6,031 nt of DNA from NCBI GenBank assembly GCA_900769095.1, contig CAAGFH010000248.1:1-6031 (forward strand). The letters run 5' to 3'. Below the pieces are notes generated by a model. That model was not told the DNA's origin. It did no database searches and saw only the letters and a program-made list of their open reading frames with translations. A program made the position numbers and the translations under genes. The first letter of the stretch is position 1, and each line of letters begins with the position of its first letter. Below are positions 1-5,846 of the stretch, one piece after another. Source of the DNA: Methanobacteriaceae archaeon (GTDB taxonomy: Archaea; Methanobacteriota; Methanobacteria; Methanobacteriales; Methanobacteriaceae).

Positions 1-13
1 GCTCTTCCGATCT
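1..13. other. Illumina adapter remnant at the left edge
   Basis: These 13 bases, GCTCTTCCGATCT, are identical to the 3' end shared by standard Illumina TruSeq adapters. The coding frame of the following gene stays open through them by chance (L-F-R-S), so a gene caller would add four false residues. The likeliest reading is an untrimmed read end assembled into a contig terminus, so the genome begins at about base 14. A chance genomic match of 13 bases at exactly the first position is very unlikely. Confidence 0.9.
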
Positions 14-127
14 TACATCAAAGAAGAATGTGGAAACGAAGTAATTATCCACGTAGATGATTCCTACGACCCACAAAACAAGGCTAAAAACGCTATGCCT
101 TACAAACCTGCAATATTTATGGAATAA
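14..127 (+). CDS. leuS: C-terminal fragment, probably leucyl-tRNA synthetase (archaeal type)
   Basis: This is the last 37 codons of a + strand gene, ending in TAA at 125-127; its 5' part lies outside the window. The fragment reads YIKEECGNEVIIHVDDSYD and continues to the terminal motif AMPYKPAIFME. From memory of the family, archaeal leucyl-tRNA synthetases, which charge tRNA-Leu with leucine, end in a similar run: a DP.NKA-like segment, then a basic/Ala-Pro stretch, then KPAI(Y/F)xE at the very C-terminus. That extension helps the enzyme recognise tRNA-Leu. No catalytic motif is present in the fragment, so the call rests only on this short terminal resemblance. The gene runs convergently to trmI. 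A T-tract begins 16 bases after its stop. Confidence 0.68.
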   Translation, partial: YIKEECGNEVIIHVDDSYDPQNKAKNAMPYKPAIFME

Positions 128-142
128 TTTAATTATTCCTAC

Positions 143-155
143 TTTTTCTTTTTTT
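143..155 (+). terminator. T-tract terminator candidate after leuS
   Basis: A run of TTTTTCTTTTTTT begins 16 bases after the leuS stop. Archaeal RNA polymerase terminates at such U-rich stretches without needing a hairpin. A small inverted repeat, ATGTAG at 157-162 and CTACAT at 168-173 around a 5-base loop, lies just downstream of the T-run, which is the wrong order for a bacterial-style terminator. Confidence 0.55.
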
Positions 156-243
156 AATGTAGATACCCTACATGATTTATTAAAAAATAATACTAAACTT
201 AAATTTAATGAAAAAAGCTATTGATAAAAATAAGACTAATTTT

Positions 244-295
244 AAAAAAAGTAAAATAATTATAGCCAAAATTAATTAAAAGTGTAGCTATAATT
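244..295 (-). terminator. Hairpin plus U-tract ending the htpX-trmI transcript
   Basis: On the minus strand a perfect 9-bp inverted repeat (258-266 with 287-295, AATTATAGC and its complement, 20-base loop) spans the trmI stop codon. It is followed directly by T4 (256-253), then AC, then T7 (250-244). This order of stem then U-tract is that of an intrinsic terminator. The stem is AT-rich and its loop is large, so the U-tract probably does most of the work in an archaeon. Confidence 0.5.
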
Positions 296-1019
296 TTCTT
301 GCAAATACCATGTATCCGCTGTGACCAACCATACGTGTTTTTGGTCTTACACCTTGAGGTCTGACTTCAAGACCCCTTTCTAAAATTTCAATAATTTCAA
401 TATCGTAAAATCCTACTTTTTTAGCGATACGATAGGAAATTTCAGCTTGGTCAATATAAGGTGCATAAACAGCCAACCATCCTCCGACATTTAAAGAGTC
501 CATAACATCTTCAAATATTTCAAAAGGCTTTGGCAAATCTAAAAAGACCAAATCGATTTTATCTTCATCGATTCCGTCCTTAATGTTTTTGTTTTTAACA
601 TGAATATTAGTAATTCCAAATCTTTCAATGTTTTTTTGAGCAACCTGTGCAAAGTCTTCTCTGATTTCGTAGGTAAATACATCACCATCATGACCAACAA
701 CATTTCCAAAGTTAAGAGCAATAGCTCCAGCACCAGTACCTGCGTCAATTACACGTGATCCAGATCCTAGTCCAGTATAAGCTAATACTAACCCAATATC
801 TTTTTTAAGAAGAATAGAACATCTTCTATCCATTATATCTATAAAGTCATTGATATTAGGTTTCATAATTTTAAATGTGTGGTCTAAATGACTTTTAACC
901 TCTTCACCAATTTCTGCACTGTCCAATACTTCTGCAGAAACAATTCCCAAATCGCTTTGGAAATCTTCTCCAGGTTTTAAGACGTATTTTTTACCACGTT
1001 CATCTAAAATCATCTTCAT
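288..1019 (-). CDS. trmI: tRNA (adenine-N1)-methyltransferase TrmI (m1A in the T-loop)
   Basis: This 243-residue protein is a class I S-adenosylmethionine methyltransferase of the TrmI/GCD14 family, which puts a methyl group on N1 of adenine 58 in the T-loop of tRNAs; a Pyrococcus enzyme also modifies A57. Visible motifs are the SAM-binding loop VIDAGTGAGAI (residues 90-100), the acidic residue of motif II in YEIRED (E118), and DLVFLDLPKP (156-165) at the active site. The C-terminal RPKTRMVGHSGYMVFARK (225-242) is a family signature. Residues 1-80 form the small N-terminal domain. Length is normal for archaeal TrmI. The ATG shares one base with the htpX stop (TAATG), and GGAG lies 8 bases upstream (1028-1031, inside htpX), so the two genes are translationally coupled or at least cotranscribed. 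M3 (codon at 1011-1013) is an alternative but less well-spaced start. Confidence 0.93.
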   Translation of the reverse strand: MKMILDERGKKYVLKPGEDFQSDLGIVSAEVLDSAEIGEEVKSHLDHTFKIMKPNINDFIDIMDRRCSILLKKDIGLVLAYTGLGSGSRVIDAGTGAGAIALNFGNVVGHDGDVFTYEIREDFAQVAQKNIERFGITNIHVKNKNIKDGIDEDKIDLVFLDLPKPFEIFEDVMDSLNVGGWLAVYAPYIDQAEISYRIAKKVGFYDIEIIEILERGLEVRPQGVRPKTRMVGHSGYMVFARKL

Positions 1020-1975
1020 TATTGTAACTCCGCTAATTTCTTAACTCTTTTTAATGAATCTGGGTGAGTAGATAACAATTCCATAATACCGTTTTTCTTT
1101 GAGATTGTGATTTCTGAGTTTGCAAGTCTTCTTAACTCTTCATCAGATATTTTTCCATCACCGTCAAAGTCAAGTTGTTGGAAATCATGAATATCATTAG
1201 ATGCATTACCAATATCATTTACAAAGAATGCTCTTCCTGAATTTACATCATCAATTGTTTCTTTACTGCAGTTTGAAGCACCGTAGGATAATTTATAAAG
1301 TGCAGATGCTAATGCTGCAGGACGGTTTCCAAATTCAACACTAGCTGCATCAGCATAGTATTCACGAGTTCTTGAGATGAATAAAACTAACAATTGACCT
1401 AATATGTAGAATACATAACCAAGAATACCGATTATGATTGCTGCACCGTTATCATTGTCTCTTGAAAACATAAAGGATAGTGCAATGTAGTAACAAATCA
1501 TTGGAATAACACTAACAGCAGTAGTAACAATCATATCATTGTGTTTGATATGACCCATTTCGTGACCAAGAACTGCTTTTAGCTCATCTCTGTCAAGTAA
1601 TCCTAAGATAGGGCGGGTAATTGCGATGTGTCCGCTTCTGCTTGATCTACCATATGCAAATGCATTTGGAATTGCAATTTCAGATAAACCTACTTCAGGT
1701 TTTGGAATTCCAGCTTCATCAGCTAATTCTTGAACCATTTGATGAATGTGAGGTGCTTCAGCTTCAGACAGTGGTCTTACATGCATTGAACGTTTTACTA
1801 AACTTGGTCCAAACCAGTATTGTAAGAATACAATAATTAAGCTCACTCCACAGTATAATTTCCAACTAGCTATGCCCAAATATAATCCTACGAGCATAAT
1901 AAGGAAATATACAATGGAAAACATTACAACAGATGTAAGAATCATTCTTAACTTAAGTTTCCATGTATTTTTCAT
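1019..1975 (-). CDS. htpX: HtpX-type membrane zinc metalloprotease (M48B) with an embedded EF-hand
   Basis: This 318-residue protein belongs to the M48B family, integral-membrane zinc proteases that degrade damaged or misfolded membrane proteins. Two membrane helices lie at the N-terminus (about 11-34 and 37-56). The zinc motif HEMGH is at 138-142 and the third ligand is probably E205 in SRTREYYADA. Between them are two further hydrophobic segments (about 148-170 and 178-201). The C-terminal LLSTHPDSLKRVKKL (300-314) is the usual HtpX ending. The unusual part is residues about 255-295, where a canonical EF-hand loop, DFDGDGKISDEE (269-280), precedes a helix. In other HtpX proteins I know, this stretch is a linker with no such motif. 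The ATG at 1975 follows GGTG (1981-1984) by 5 bases. It is the first gene of a pair with trmI and divergent from rfcS. Confidence 0.94.
   Translation of the reverse strand: MKNTWKLKLRMILTSVVMFSIVYFLIMLVGLYLGIASWKLYCGVSLIIVFLQYWFGPSLVKRSMHVRPLSEAEAPHIHQMVQELADEAGIPKPEVGLSEIAIPNAFAYGRSSRSGHIAITRPILGLLDRDELKAVLGHEMGHIKHNDMIVTTAVSVIPMICYYIALSFMFSRDNDNGAAIIIGILGYVFYILGQLLVLFISRTREYYADAASVEFGNRPAALASALYKLSYGASNCSKETIDDVNSGRAFFVNDIGNASNDIHDFQQLDFDGDGKISDEELRRLANSEITISKKNGIMELLSTHPDSLKRVKKLAELQ
1136..1171 (-). other. EF-hand calcium-binding loop coded within htpX
   Basis: The 12-residue loop D-F-D-G-D-G-K-I-S-D-E-E (HtpX residues 269-280) fits the canonical pattern: acidic residues at positions 1, 3 and 5, Gly at 6, Ile at 8, Ser at 9 and Glu at 12. 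It is flanked by HDFQQL before and LRRLA after, as expected for E and F helices. Only one loop is visible in the protein, whereas EF-hands usually work in pairs. Pairing between two HtpX subunits is possible but is inference. Confidence 0.85.
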
Positions 1976-2115
1976 ATTAACACCTTAAATTATTTATATA
2001 AACATATGTTTCAAAACTACTTTAAATATTATATTTAATTTAATATAAACGTTAAGCACAAAATAATTTAATTACAAAATACATAAACATTAACTATATA
2101 GAAAATGGTGATTAA
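1976..2115. promoter_or_regulatory. Divergent promoter region between htpX and rfcS
   Basis: This 140-bp, very AT-rich spacer must hold promoters for both directions. Two TATA-like elements read almost the same on both strands: TTTATATAAA at 1993-2002, and ATTTAATATAAA at about 2037-2048. The second would give transcription starts some 40-50 bases before both start codons if the usual 25-base spacing holds. The first fits rfcS only with a leader of about 95 bases, and fits htpX only as a leaderless start, which conflicts with the htpX GGTG site. Start sites cannot be fixed from sequence alone. Confidence 0.5.
2107..2112 (+). promoter_or_regulatory. Shine-Dalgarno site of rfcS
   Basis: GGTGAT, five to eight bases before the ATG at 2116 depending on how it is measured, matches the stretch complementary to the archaeal 16S rRNA 3' end. 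GGTG followed by 5 bases and ATG is also found before htpX and before the upstream ATG of the RhuM gene, which makes it a useful start-site signature in this genome. Confidence 0.75.
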
Positions 2116-3063
2116 ATGAGCGGACCATGGGTAGAAAAATATAGACCACAAAAATTAGAAGACATCGTAGGACAAAAACAAATCGTTACAAGATTACAAA
2201 AATATGTTGGGGAAACCAGCATGCCTAACTTAATGTTTACAGGTCCTGCAGGTGTCGGTAAAACAACCACAGCCTTAGCACTTGTTAAAACAATATTAGG
2301 AGACTACTGGAGAAACAATTTCTTAGAATTAAATGCATCAGATGCAAGAGGAATTGACACAGTAAGAAATGACATTAAAGATTTCTGTAGATTAAAACCG
2401 GTAGGTGCTCCATTTAGAATAATCTTTTTAGACGAAGTAGACAACATGACAAAAGACGCTCAACACGCTCTTCGTCGTGAAATGGAAATGTATACTAAAA
2501 CCGCTTCATTTATACTTTCATGTAATTACTCATCAAAAATTATTGACCCTATTCAATCAAGATGTGCAATATTCAGATTCGGTCCAATCAACGGAGAAGA
2601 AATTAAAGAACGTTTGCACTTTATCTGTGAATCTGAAGGATTCGAAGCAGATGAAAAAGGTATTGAATCAATTGTTTACTTTGCAGAAGGAGATATGAGA
2701 AAAGCAGTAAACGTTTTACAGGCTGCAACTGCAGAAGGAGAAAGCGTTACTGAAGAGTCAGTTTACGAAGTTGTATCAAAAGCTAAACCTCAAGACATTG
2801 CAAACATGATAAATAAAGCATTAATGGGCGATTTTATGGGTGCACGTAACCTCTTAAGAGAAACCATGGTGCTTCAGGGAACCAGTGGAGAAGATATGGT
2901 TACTCAAATTTATCAGGACGTATCAAGAAGAGTTCTTGACGGTAAAATGGATGCAAGTATCTACATGGATTTAATTGAAGCTATTGCTGAATGTGATTTC
3001 AGAATTAGAGAAGGAGCAAATCCAAGAATACAACTTGAAGCTTTATTAACTCAATTCTTATAA
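2116..3063 (+). CDS. rfcS: Replication factor C small subunit (clamp loader ATPase)
   Basis: This 315-residue AAA+ ATPase is the small subunit of the archaeal clamp loader. Copies of RfcS join one RfcL to open the PCNA ring and load it on primer-template DNA for replication and repair. Motifs in order are the N-terminal [11 protein letters not shown] (4-14), Walker [10 protein letters not shown] (43-51), ELNASDARG (71-79), Walker B IIFLDEVD (102-109), sensor 1 SCNYSSKI (135-142), the arginine-finger motif SRC (148-150), and sensor 2 [11 protein letters not shown] (192-202). A helical collar domain follows to the C-terminus. Length is normal and no intein interrupts it, unlike in some methanogens. 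The start is fixed by GGTGAT just upstream and by the family-typical N-terminus. rfcL follows after 9 bases, so the two form an operon. Confidence 0.97.
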   Translation: MSGPWVEKYRPQKLEDIVGQKQIVTRLQKYVGETSMPNLMFTGPAGVGKTTTALALVKTILGDYWRNNFLELNASDARGIDTVRNDIKDFCRLKPVGAPFRIIFLDEVDNMTKDAQHALRREMEMYTKTASFILSCNYSSKIIDPIQSRCAIFRFGPINGEEIKERLHFICESEGFEADEKGIESIVYFAEGDMRKAVNVLQAATAEGESVTEESVYEVVSKAKPQDIANMINKALMGDFMGARNLLRETMVLQGTSGEDMVTQIYQDVSRRVLDGKMDASIYMDLIEAIAECDFRIREGANPRIQLEALLTQFL

Positions 3064-3072
3064 GGTATAGAA

Positions 3073-4635
3073 ATGTTATGGACTGATAAATACCGACCAC
3101 AGGAATTAAGCGCAGTGGTAGGTAACACCAAAGAAATCAAAATAATCAAAGATTGGGTTAGCGCTTGGAAATCAAATGACCCTCAAATACCACTACTTCT
3201 AGTTGGTCCACCAGGTATTGGAAAAACAACCTTAGCACAAATCATTGCTAAAGAGTTTTCAGAGCATATTGAGCTTAATGCAAGTGATAAACGTTCACAG
3301 GACGTTATTAAAAGAACAATTGGTGAATCATCATCTTCAAGATCCCTTTTTGGAGATGAATACAAATTAATTATCATTGACGAAGTAGACGGACTTCATG
3401 GAACTAACGACCGTGGAGGAGTTAGAGCTATCGGAGAGATAATTAAAAATTCAAAACATCCAATGATTTTAATAGCTAATGATTTCTACTCAAAAAGATT
3501 ACAAAGCATTAAACCAAAATGTCAAGTAATTAAAATGAAAAAATCCAGATGGAATTCCATTGCTAAGCTTTTACGTGAAATAGCTCAAAAAGAAGGAGTA
3601 GATGCAAATCCAAAAGCACTAAAAGAAATTGCTGTTAAATCTCAAGGGGACGTTAGATCTGCTATTAATACTCTTCAGGCACTTTCAAGTAAAGATGAAC
3701 CTCTAAACATGGAAGAAATAGCAAATATAAAAACAAAGGACACACGTTCTGATATTTTCAATGCTATAACTGGAGTACTTAAAAGTAAAACCCCAGCACA
3801 TGTTAAGGAAGCTCTTTGGATTGAAGAAGACCCTACATTAGTCATGGAATACATTGCAGAAAATATTCCTCGCGAATATAAGAAAAAAGATGAAATCAAA
3901 AAAGCTTATGATTACATCTCAAAAGCAGATGTATTCTTTGGAAGAACCCAGAGAAGCAGAAACTATGGTTACTGGAAATATGCAACTGACTTTATGGGAA
4001 TCGGAGTAAGTAACTCAAAACACGAAACCTATAAAAAGTTTACAAAAATCCAAACTCCAACTACATTTTCATTAATGAGTCGTAACAGAGCAAAAAGAAA
4101 CCTAAGAGATGAAATTGCTAAAGATATAGGTAAAAAATTACACATATCCCGTGCAGTAGCTATTTCAATGTTCCCATATCTTGAAATAATGTATAAAAAT
4201 GATGAATTAGCTTGGGAACTTTCAGAGTTTTTTGGATTTGAAGACGATGATACTAAAATCAAAAGATTCAGATCAAGAAAAATTCCTAAAAAAGTAGTTA
4301 CTAAAATGGAGAAACGAAAAGCTCAAATGATAGTTGAAGAACGTGACAAACGTGTTGAAGAGCTTGAAAATCAGATGATGAATATTGTAGGAAGAATTGA
4401 ATCTTCACATGATAATGATTCTTTAGACTTCTCTGAAGAAGAAGCTGTTTTAGAACCAGAAGTTGAAACGGTAGAAGAAGAAATTACTCTAGAAGAACCT
4501 AAAACAGAAACTATTGAAGAAGAAGTTTTAAAACCAGAAGTTGAAGAGAAAAAACCTAAAAAAGAAAGAAAGAGAAAACCTAAAAAAGAAGAAAAAAAGA
4601 AAACTGACAAACAAGTTTCATTGCTCAGTTTCTAA
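3073..4635 (+). CDS. rfcL: Replication factor C large subunit
   Basis: This 520-residue AAA+ protein is the large subunit of the archaeal clamp loader. Visible are [11 protein letters not shown] (2-12), Walker [10 protein letters not shown] (45-53), ELNASDKRS (67-75), Walker [10 protein letters not shown] (100-108), sensor 1 around N136 (LIANDFYS) and sensor 2 [11 protein letters not shown] (192-202). Where RfcS has SRC, this protein has KPKC (147-150), as expected for the subunit that lacks an arginine finger. The collar region runs to about 400. A charged tail follows: Glu-rich at about 454-492, then Lys-rich at 493-513. The protein ends in QVSLLSF (514-520), a PCNA-binding (PIP-box) motif with only one aromatic. 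The start has AAGGT (3062-3066) overlapping the rfcS stop. The last 18 bases overlap the convergent RhuM gene. Confidence 0.96.
   Translation: MLWTDKYRPQELSAVVGNTKEIKIIKDWVSAWKSNDPQIPLLLVGPPGIGKTTLAQIIAKEFSEHIELNASDKRSQDVIKRTIGESSSSRSLFGDEYKLIIIDEVDGLHGTNDRGGVRAIGEIIKNSKHPMILIANDFYSKRLQSIKPKCQVIKMKKSRWNSIAKLLREIAQKEGVDANPKALKEIAVKSQGDVRSAINTLQALSSKDEPLNMEEIANIKTKDTRSDIFNAITGVLKSKTPAHVKEALWIEEDPTLVMEYIAENIPREYKKKDEIKKAYDYISKADVFFGRTQRSRNYGYWKYATDFMGIGVSNSKHETYKKFTKIQTPTTFSLMSRNRAKRNLRDEIAKDIGKKLHISRAVAISMFPYLEIMYKNDELAWELSEFFGFEDDDTKIKRFRSRKIPKKVVTKMEKRKAQMIVEERDKRVEELENQMMNIVGRIESSHDNDSLDFSEEEAVLEPEVETVEEEITLEEPKTETIEEEVLKPEVEEKKPKKERKRKPKKEEKKKTDKQVSLLSF
4454..4590 (+). repeat. Short direct repeats in the RfcL charged tail
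   Basis: Two pairs of direct repeats lie in the tail-coding DNA: AACCAGAAGTTGAA at 4454-4467 and 4532-4545 (14 bp, coding PEVE), and AAAACCTAAAAAAGAA at 4551-4566 and 4575-4590 (16 bp, coding KPKKE). They are in frame multiples apart (78 and 24 bases), so slippage or recombination between them would lengthen or shorten the tail without a frameshift. Confidence 0.8.
4542..4607 (-). terminator. T-rich tract on the minus strand downstream of the RhuM gene
   Basis: The DNA coding the lysine-rich tail of RfcL is nearly all purine on the + strand, so a minus-strand transcript leaving the RhuM stop at 4618 meets several U-rich runs, such as TTTTCTTTTTTTCTTC, within about 70 bases. U-rich tracts are the archaeal termination signal. 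This is a candidate terminator lying inside another gene; there is no experimental support. Confidence 0.4.
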
Positions 4636-5592
4636 TTTACTAATTAAATTTTTTGTTTCTTCATCAAATTTGTTAAAATCTGATTTGAAAAATTTATCTT
4701 GAATCGGTTTGAATTTTTCATATTCTAATTTAACAAATTCATCAACTTCTTCTCTTGAAATACTTCCCTTACCTTCCAAAACATGATATTCATAAAATTC
4801 TAAAAATTTATCTAATTTTTCAGCCCAACTTTTCATGCTCATAGGAATTTTTCTTTCGGCCCTATCTTCTGCATAATCCAAATACATACTAACAACACGA
4901 TTAAGAGTTTTTAATTCATCATGTGTTAGATAATTTTTAGCAACTTTCACATCACTTAAAAAAATTTTTCCATCTGGAGATTTTCTCCAACTTGTTAGAC
5001 CCACATGTTCTTTAGTAGAATCTGCCCTTTCACGAATCAATTCAGGTGCAGTTAAGCCAGAAACAGCAAAATGAAGCTTATTTTGAACTTTAGCATAAAA
5101 ATCACGAGTTATTTCTGCATTTTTATTATAATCATATGAAGTAGCAAATAGATCTGTGACTTTTTCATAAACTTTTCTTTCAGACGACCTAATATCCCTA
5201 ATCTCTTCAAGTAACTCTTCAAAATACACATCAGTAAATCTTCCACCATTTACCAATACTTCCTTATTGAGGACATAACCTTTCCTCATATATTGCTTTA
5301 AAACGCCTCTAGACCATTTACGAAACTTTGTTGCTTCTTTAGAGTTTATCCTATATCCAATTGATATAATGGCATCAAGATTATACCATATTTGAGGCCT
5401 ACCCCTTGTATTAGATTTTTGTAAGAATTCCTTACTAAATTCTAAATCATCTTTAAATAACTCTTTAGATGATATAGATACTTCATTTTCTTCAAGCTCA
5501 CCTTCAGACACTATATTAGAAAAATGCATAGATATATTTGAGCCAGTAGTTCCAAAAATCTCTGAAACAACCTTTCTACTAGCCCACAACAT
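4618..5592 (-). CDS. RhuM family protein, apparently missing its N-terminus
   Basis: This 324-residue protein belongs to the RhuM family (Virulence_RhuM), named after a Salmonella pathogenicity-island gene and common in accessory regions of bacteria and archaea; its biochemical role is unknown to me. Recognisable stretches are [20 protein letters not shown] (18-37), [20 protein letters not shown] (70-89), [20 protein letters not shown] (130-149), [12 protein letters not shown] (175-186), LTSW (199-202) and [15 protein letters not shown] (218-232). The first 36 residues resemble a DNA-binding helix-turn-helix, but this is inference. The ATG used here (5592) falls inside the conserved N-terminal region: about 24 more codons of family-like sequence lie upstream, cut off by an in-frame TAG. 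GGTGAT stands 3 bases before this ATG and could allow internal initiation. The 3' end overlaps rfcL by 18 bases. Confidence 0.88.
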   Translation of the reverse strand: MLWASRKVVSEIFGTTGSNISMHFSNIVSEGELEENEVSISSKELFKDDLEFSKEFLQKSNTRGRPQIWYNLDAIISIGYRINSKEATKFRKWSRGVLKQYMRKGYVLNKEVLVNGGRFTDVYFEELLEEIRDIRSSERKVYEKVTDLFATSYDYNKNAEITRDFYAKVQNKLHFAVSGLTAPELIRERADSTKEHVGLTSWRKSPDGKIFLSDVKVAKNYLTHDELKTLNRVVSMYLDYAEDRAERKIPMSMKSWAEKLDKFLEFYEYHVLEGKGSISREEVDEFVKLEYEKFKPIQDKFFKSDFNKFDEETKNLISKLETEQ

Positions 5593-5676
5593 ATCATCAC
5601 CAATTATAAATTTGCCTTCAACTGCACCCTCATCACTTTGGTATAATAATGTTTCAACAAGTTCCTACTTAACCAT
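5593..5676 (-). pseudogene. Interrupted 5' end of the RhuM gene (in-frame TAG)
   Basis: Reading upstream in the RhuM frame gives ELVETLLYQSDEG and continues through KFIIGDD into the predicted methionine. This matches the usual RhuM start, which has an LYQT(E/D)DG-like segment followed by a strand and VW(L/A)(T/S)..Q. A TAG codon lies at 5667-5665, and before it ATG-GTT-AAG (M-V-K) begins at 5676, preceded by AAGGTG and a 5-base spacer. The original gene therefore probably started at 5676 and had about 352 codons. There is no ATG, GTG or TTG in frame between the TAG and the ATG at 5592. The TAG could be a true nonsense mutation or a sequencing or assembly error. Confidence 0.75.
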
Positions 5677-5681
5677 CAACA

Positions 5682-5688
5682 CACCTTT
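5682..5688 (-). promoter_or_regulatory. Shine-Dalgarno site pointing to a RhuM start at 5676
   Basis: On the minus strand AAAGGTG is followed by 5 bases (TGTTG) and ATG at 5676. The GGTG core and 5-base spacing are the same as before htpX and rfcS, so this is the expected original start of the RhuM gene rather than the ATG at 5592. Confidence 0.65.
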
Positions 5689-5739
5689 ATAAATTTAATA
5701 TATACCAAACCATTATTAAATACAGATTTATTTTTATCA

Positions 5740-5747
5740 TATATAAA
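5740..5747 (-). promoter_or_regulatory. TATA box candidate for the RhuM gene
   Basis: TTTATATA on the minus strand matches the archaeal TATA consensus. With the usual spacing of about 25 bases, transcription would start near 5717 and leave a leader of about 40 bases before the ATG at 5676. A second TATA-like stretch, TATATATTA at 5705-5697, is closer and would give an almost leaderless message. Confidence 0.4.
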
Positions 5748-5830
5748 TATAATTAGTTAAAAATCTTTAAAAATTGATTTAACTTGATAAAATTGCTTTA
5801 AAATAAACATTTAATATAAAGTTAACCATT

Positions 5831-5846
5831 AAAATAAAAATAAAGA
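5831..5846 (-). terminator. T-rich terminator candidate after the ABC-F gene
   Basis: Immediately after the ABC-F stop the minus strand reads TCTTTATTTTTATTTT, a U-rich run of the kind that ends archaeal transcripts. The rest of the spacer up to the RhuM gene is AT-rich, and beyond the promoter elements I see no gene in it. Confidence 0.45.

Noticed and set aside
157..173. Small inverted repeat ATGTAG/CTACAT after the leuS T-tract
   Set aside because: A 6-bp AT-rich stem with a 5-base loop is common by chance in such DNA, and it lies after rather than before the T-run.
1621..1836. 71-codon + strand open frame opposite htpX
   Set aside because: It lies wholly inside the well-supported htpX gene on the other strand, has no recognisable motif or ribosome site, and its protein looks like a low-complexity shadow.
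2105..2119. Tiny open frame ATG-GTG-ATT-AAA-TGA overlapping the rfcS start codon (M-V-I-K)
   Set aside because: It consists of the ribosome binding site plus the rfcS start itself and has no Shine-Dalgarno of its own. Chance formation is the simplest explanation, so I do not call it an upstream regulatory ORF.
4371..4610. 79-codon minus-strand frame rich in Ser and Phe opposite the rfcL tail
   Set aside because: Its composition is just the antisense of Glu/Lys codons of the RfcL tail. There is no sign of an independent gene.
2116..4635. Possible inteins in rfcS or rfcL
   Set aside because: Inteins are known in RfcS of some archaea, but both proteins here have normal length and intact, uninterrupted Walker A and B motifs.
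5677..5846. Possible small RNA or hidden gene in the spacer between the RhuM and ABC-F genes
   Set aside because: The region is AT-rich with only weak 5-bp inverted repeats (for example AAATC at 5761 and GATTT at 5776), and no GC-rich folded core such as archaeal non-coding RNAs in AT-rich genomes usually show.
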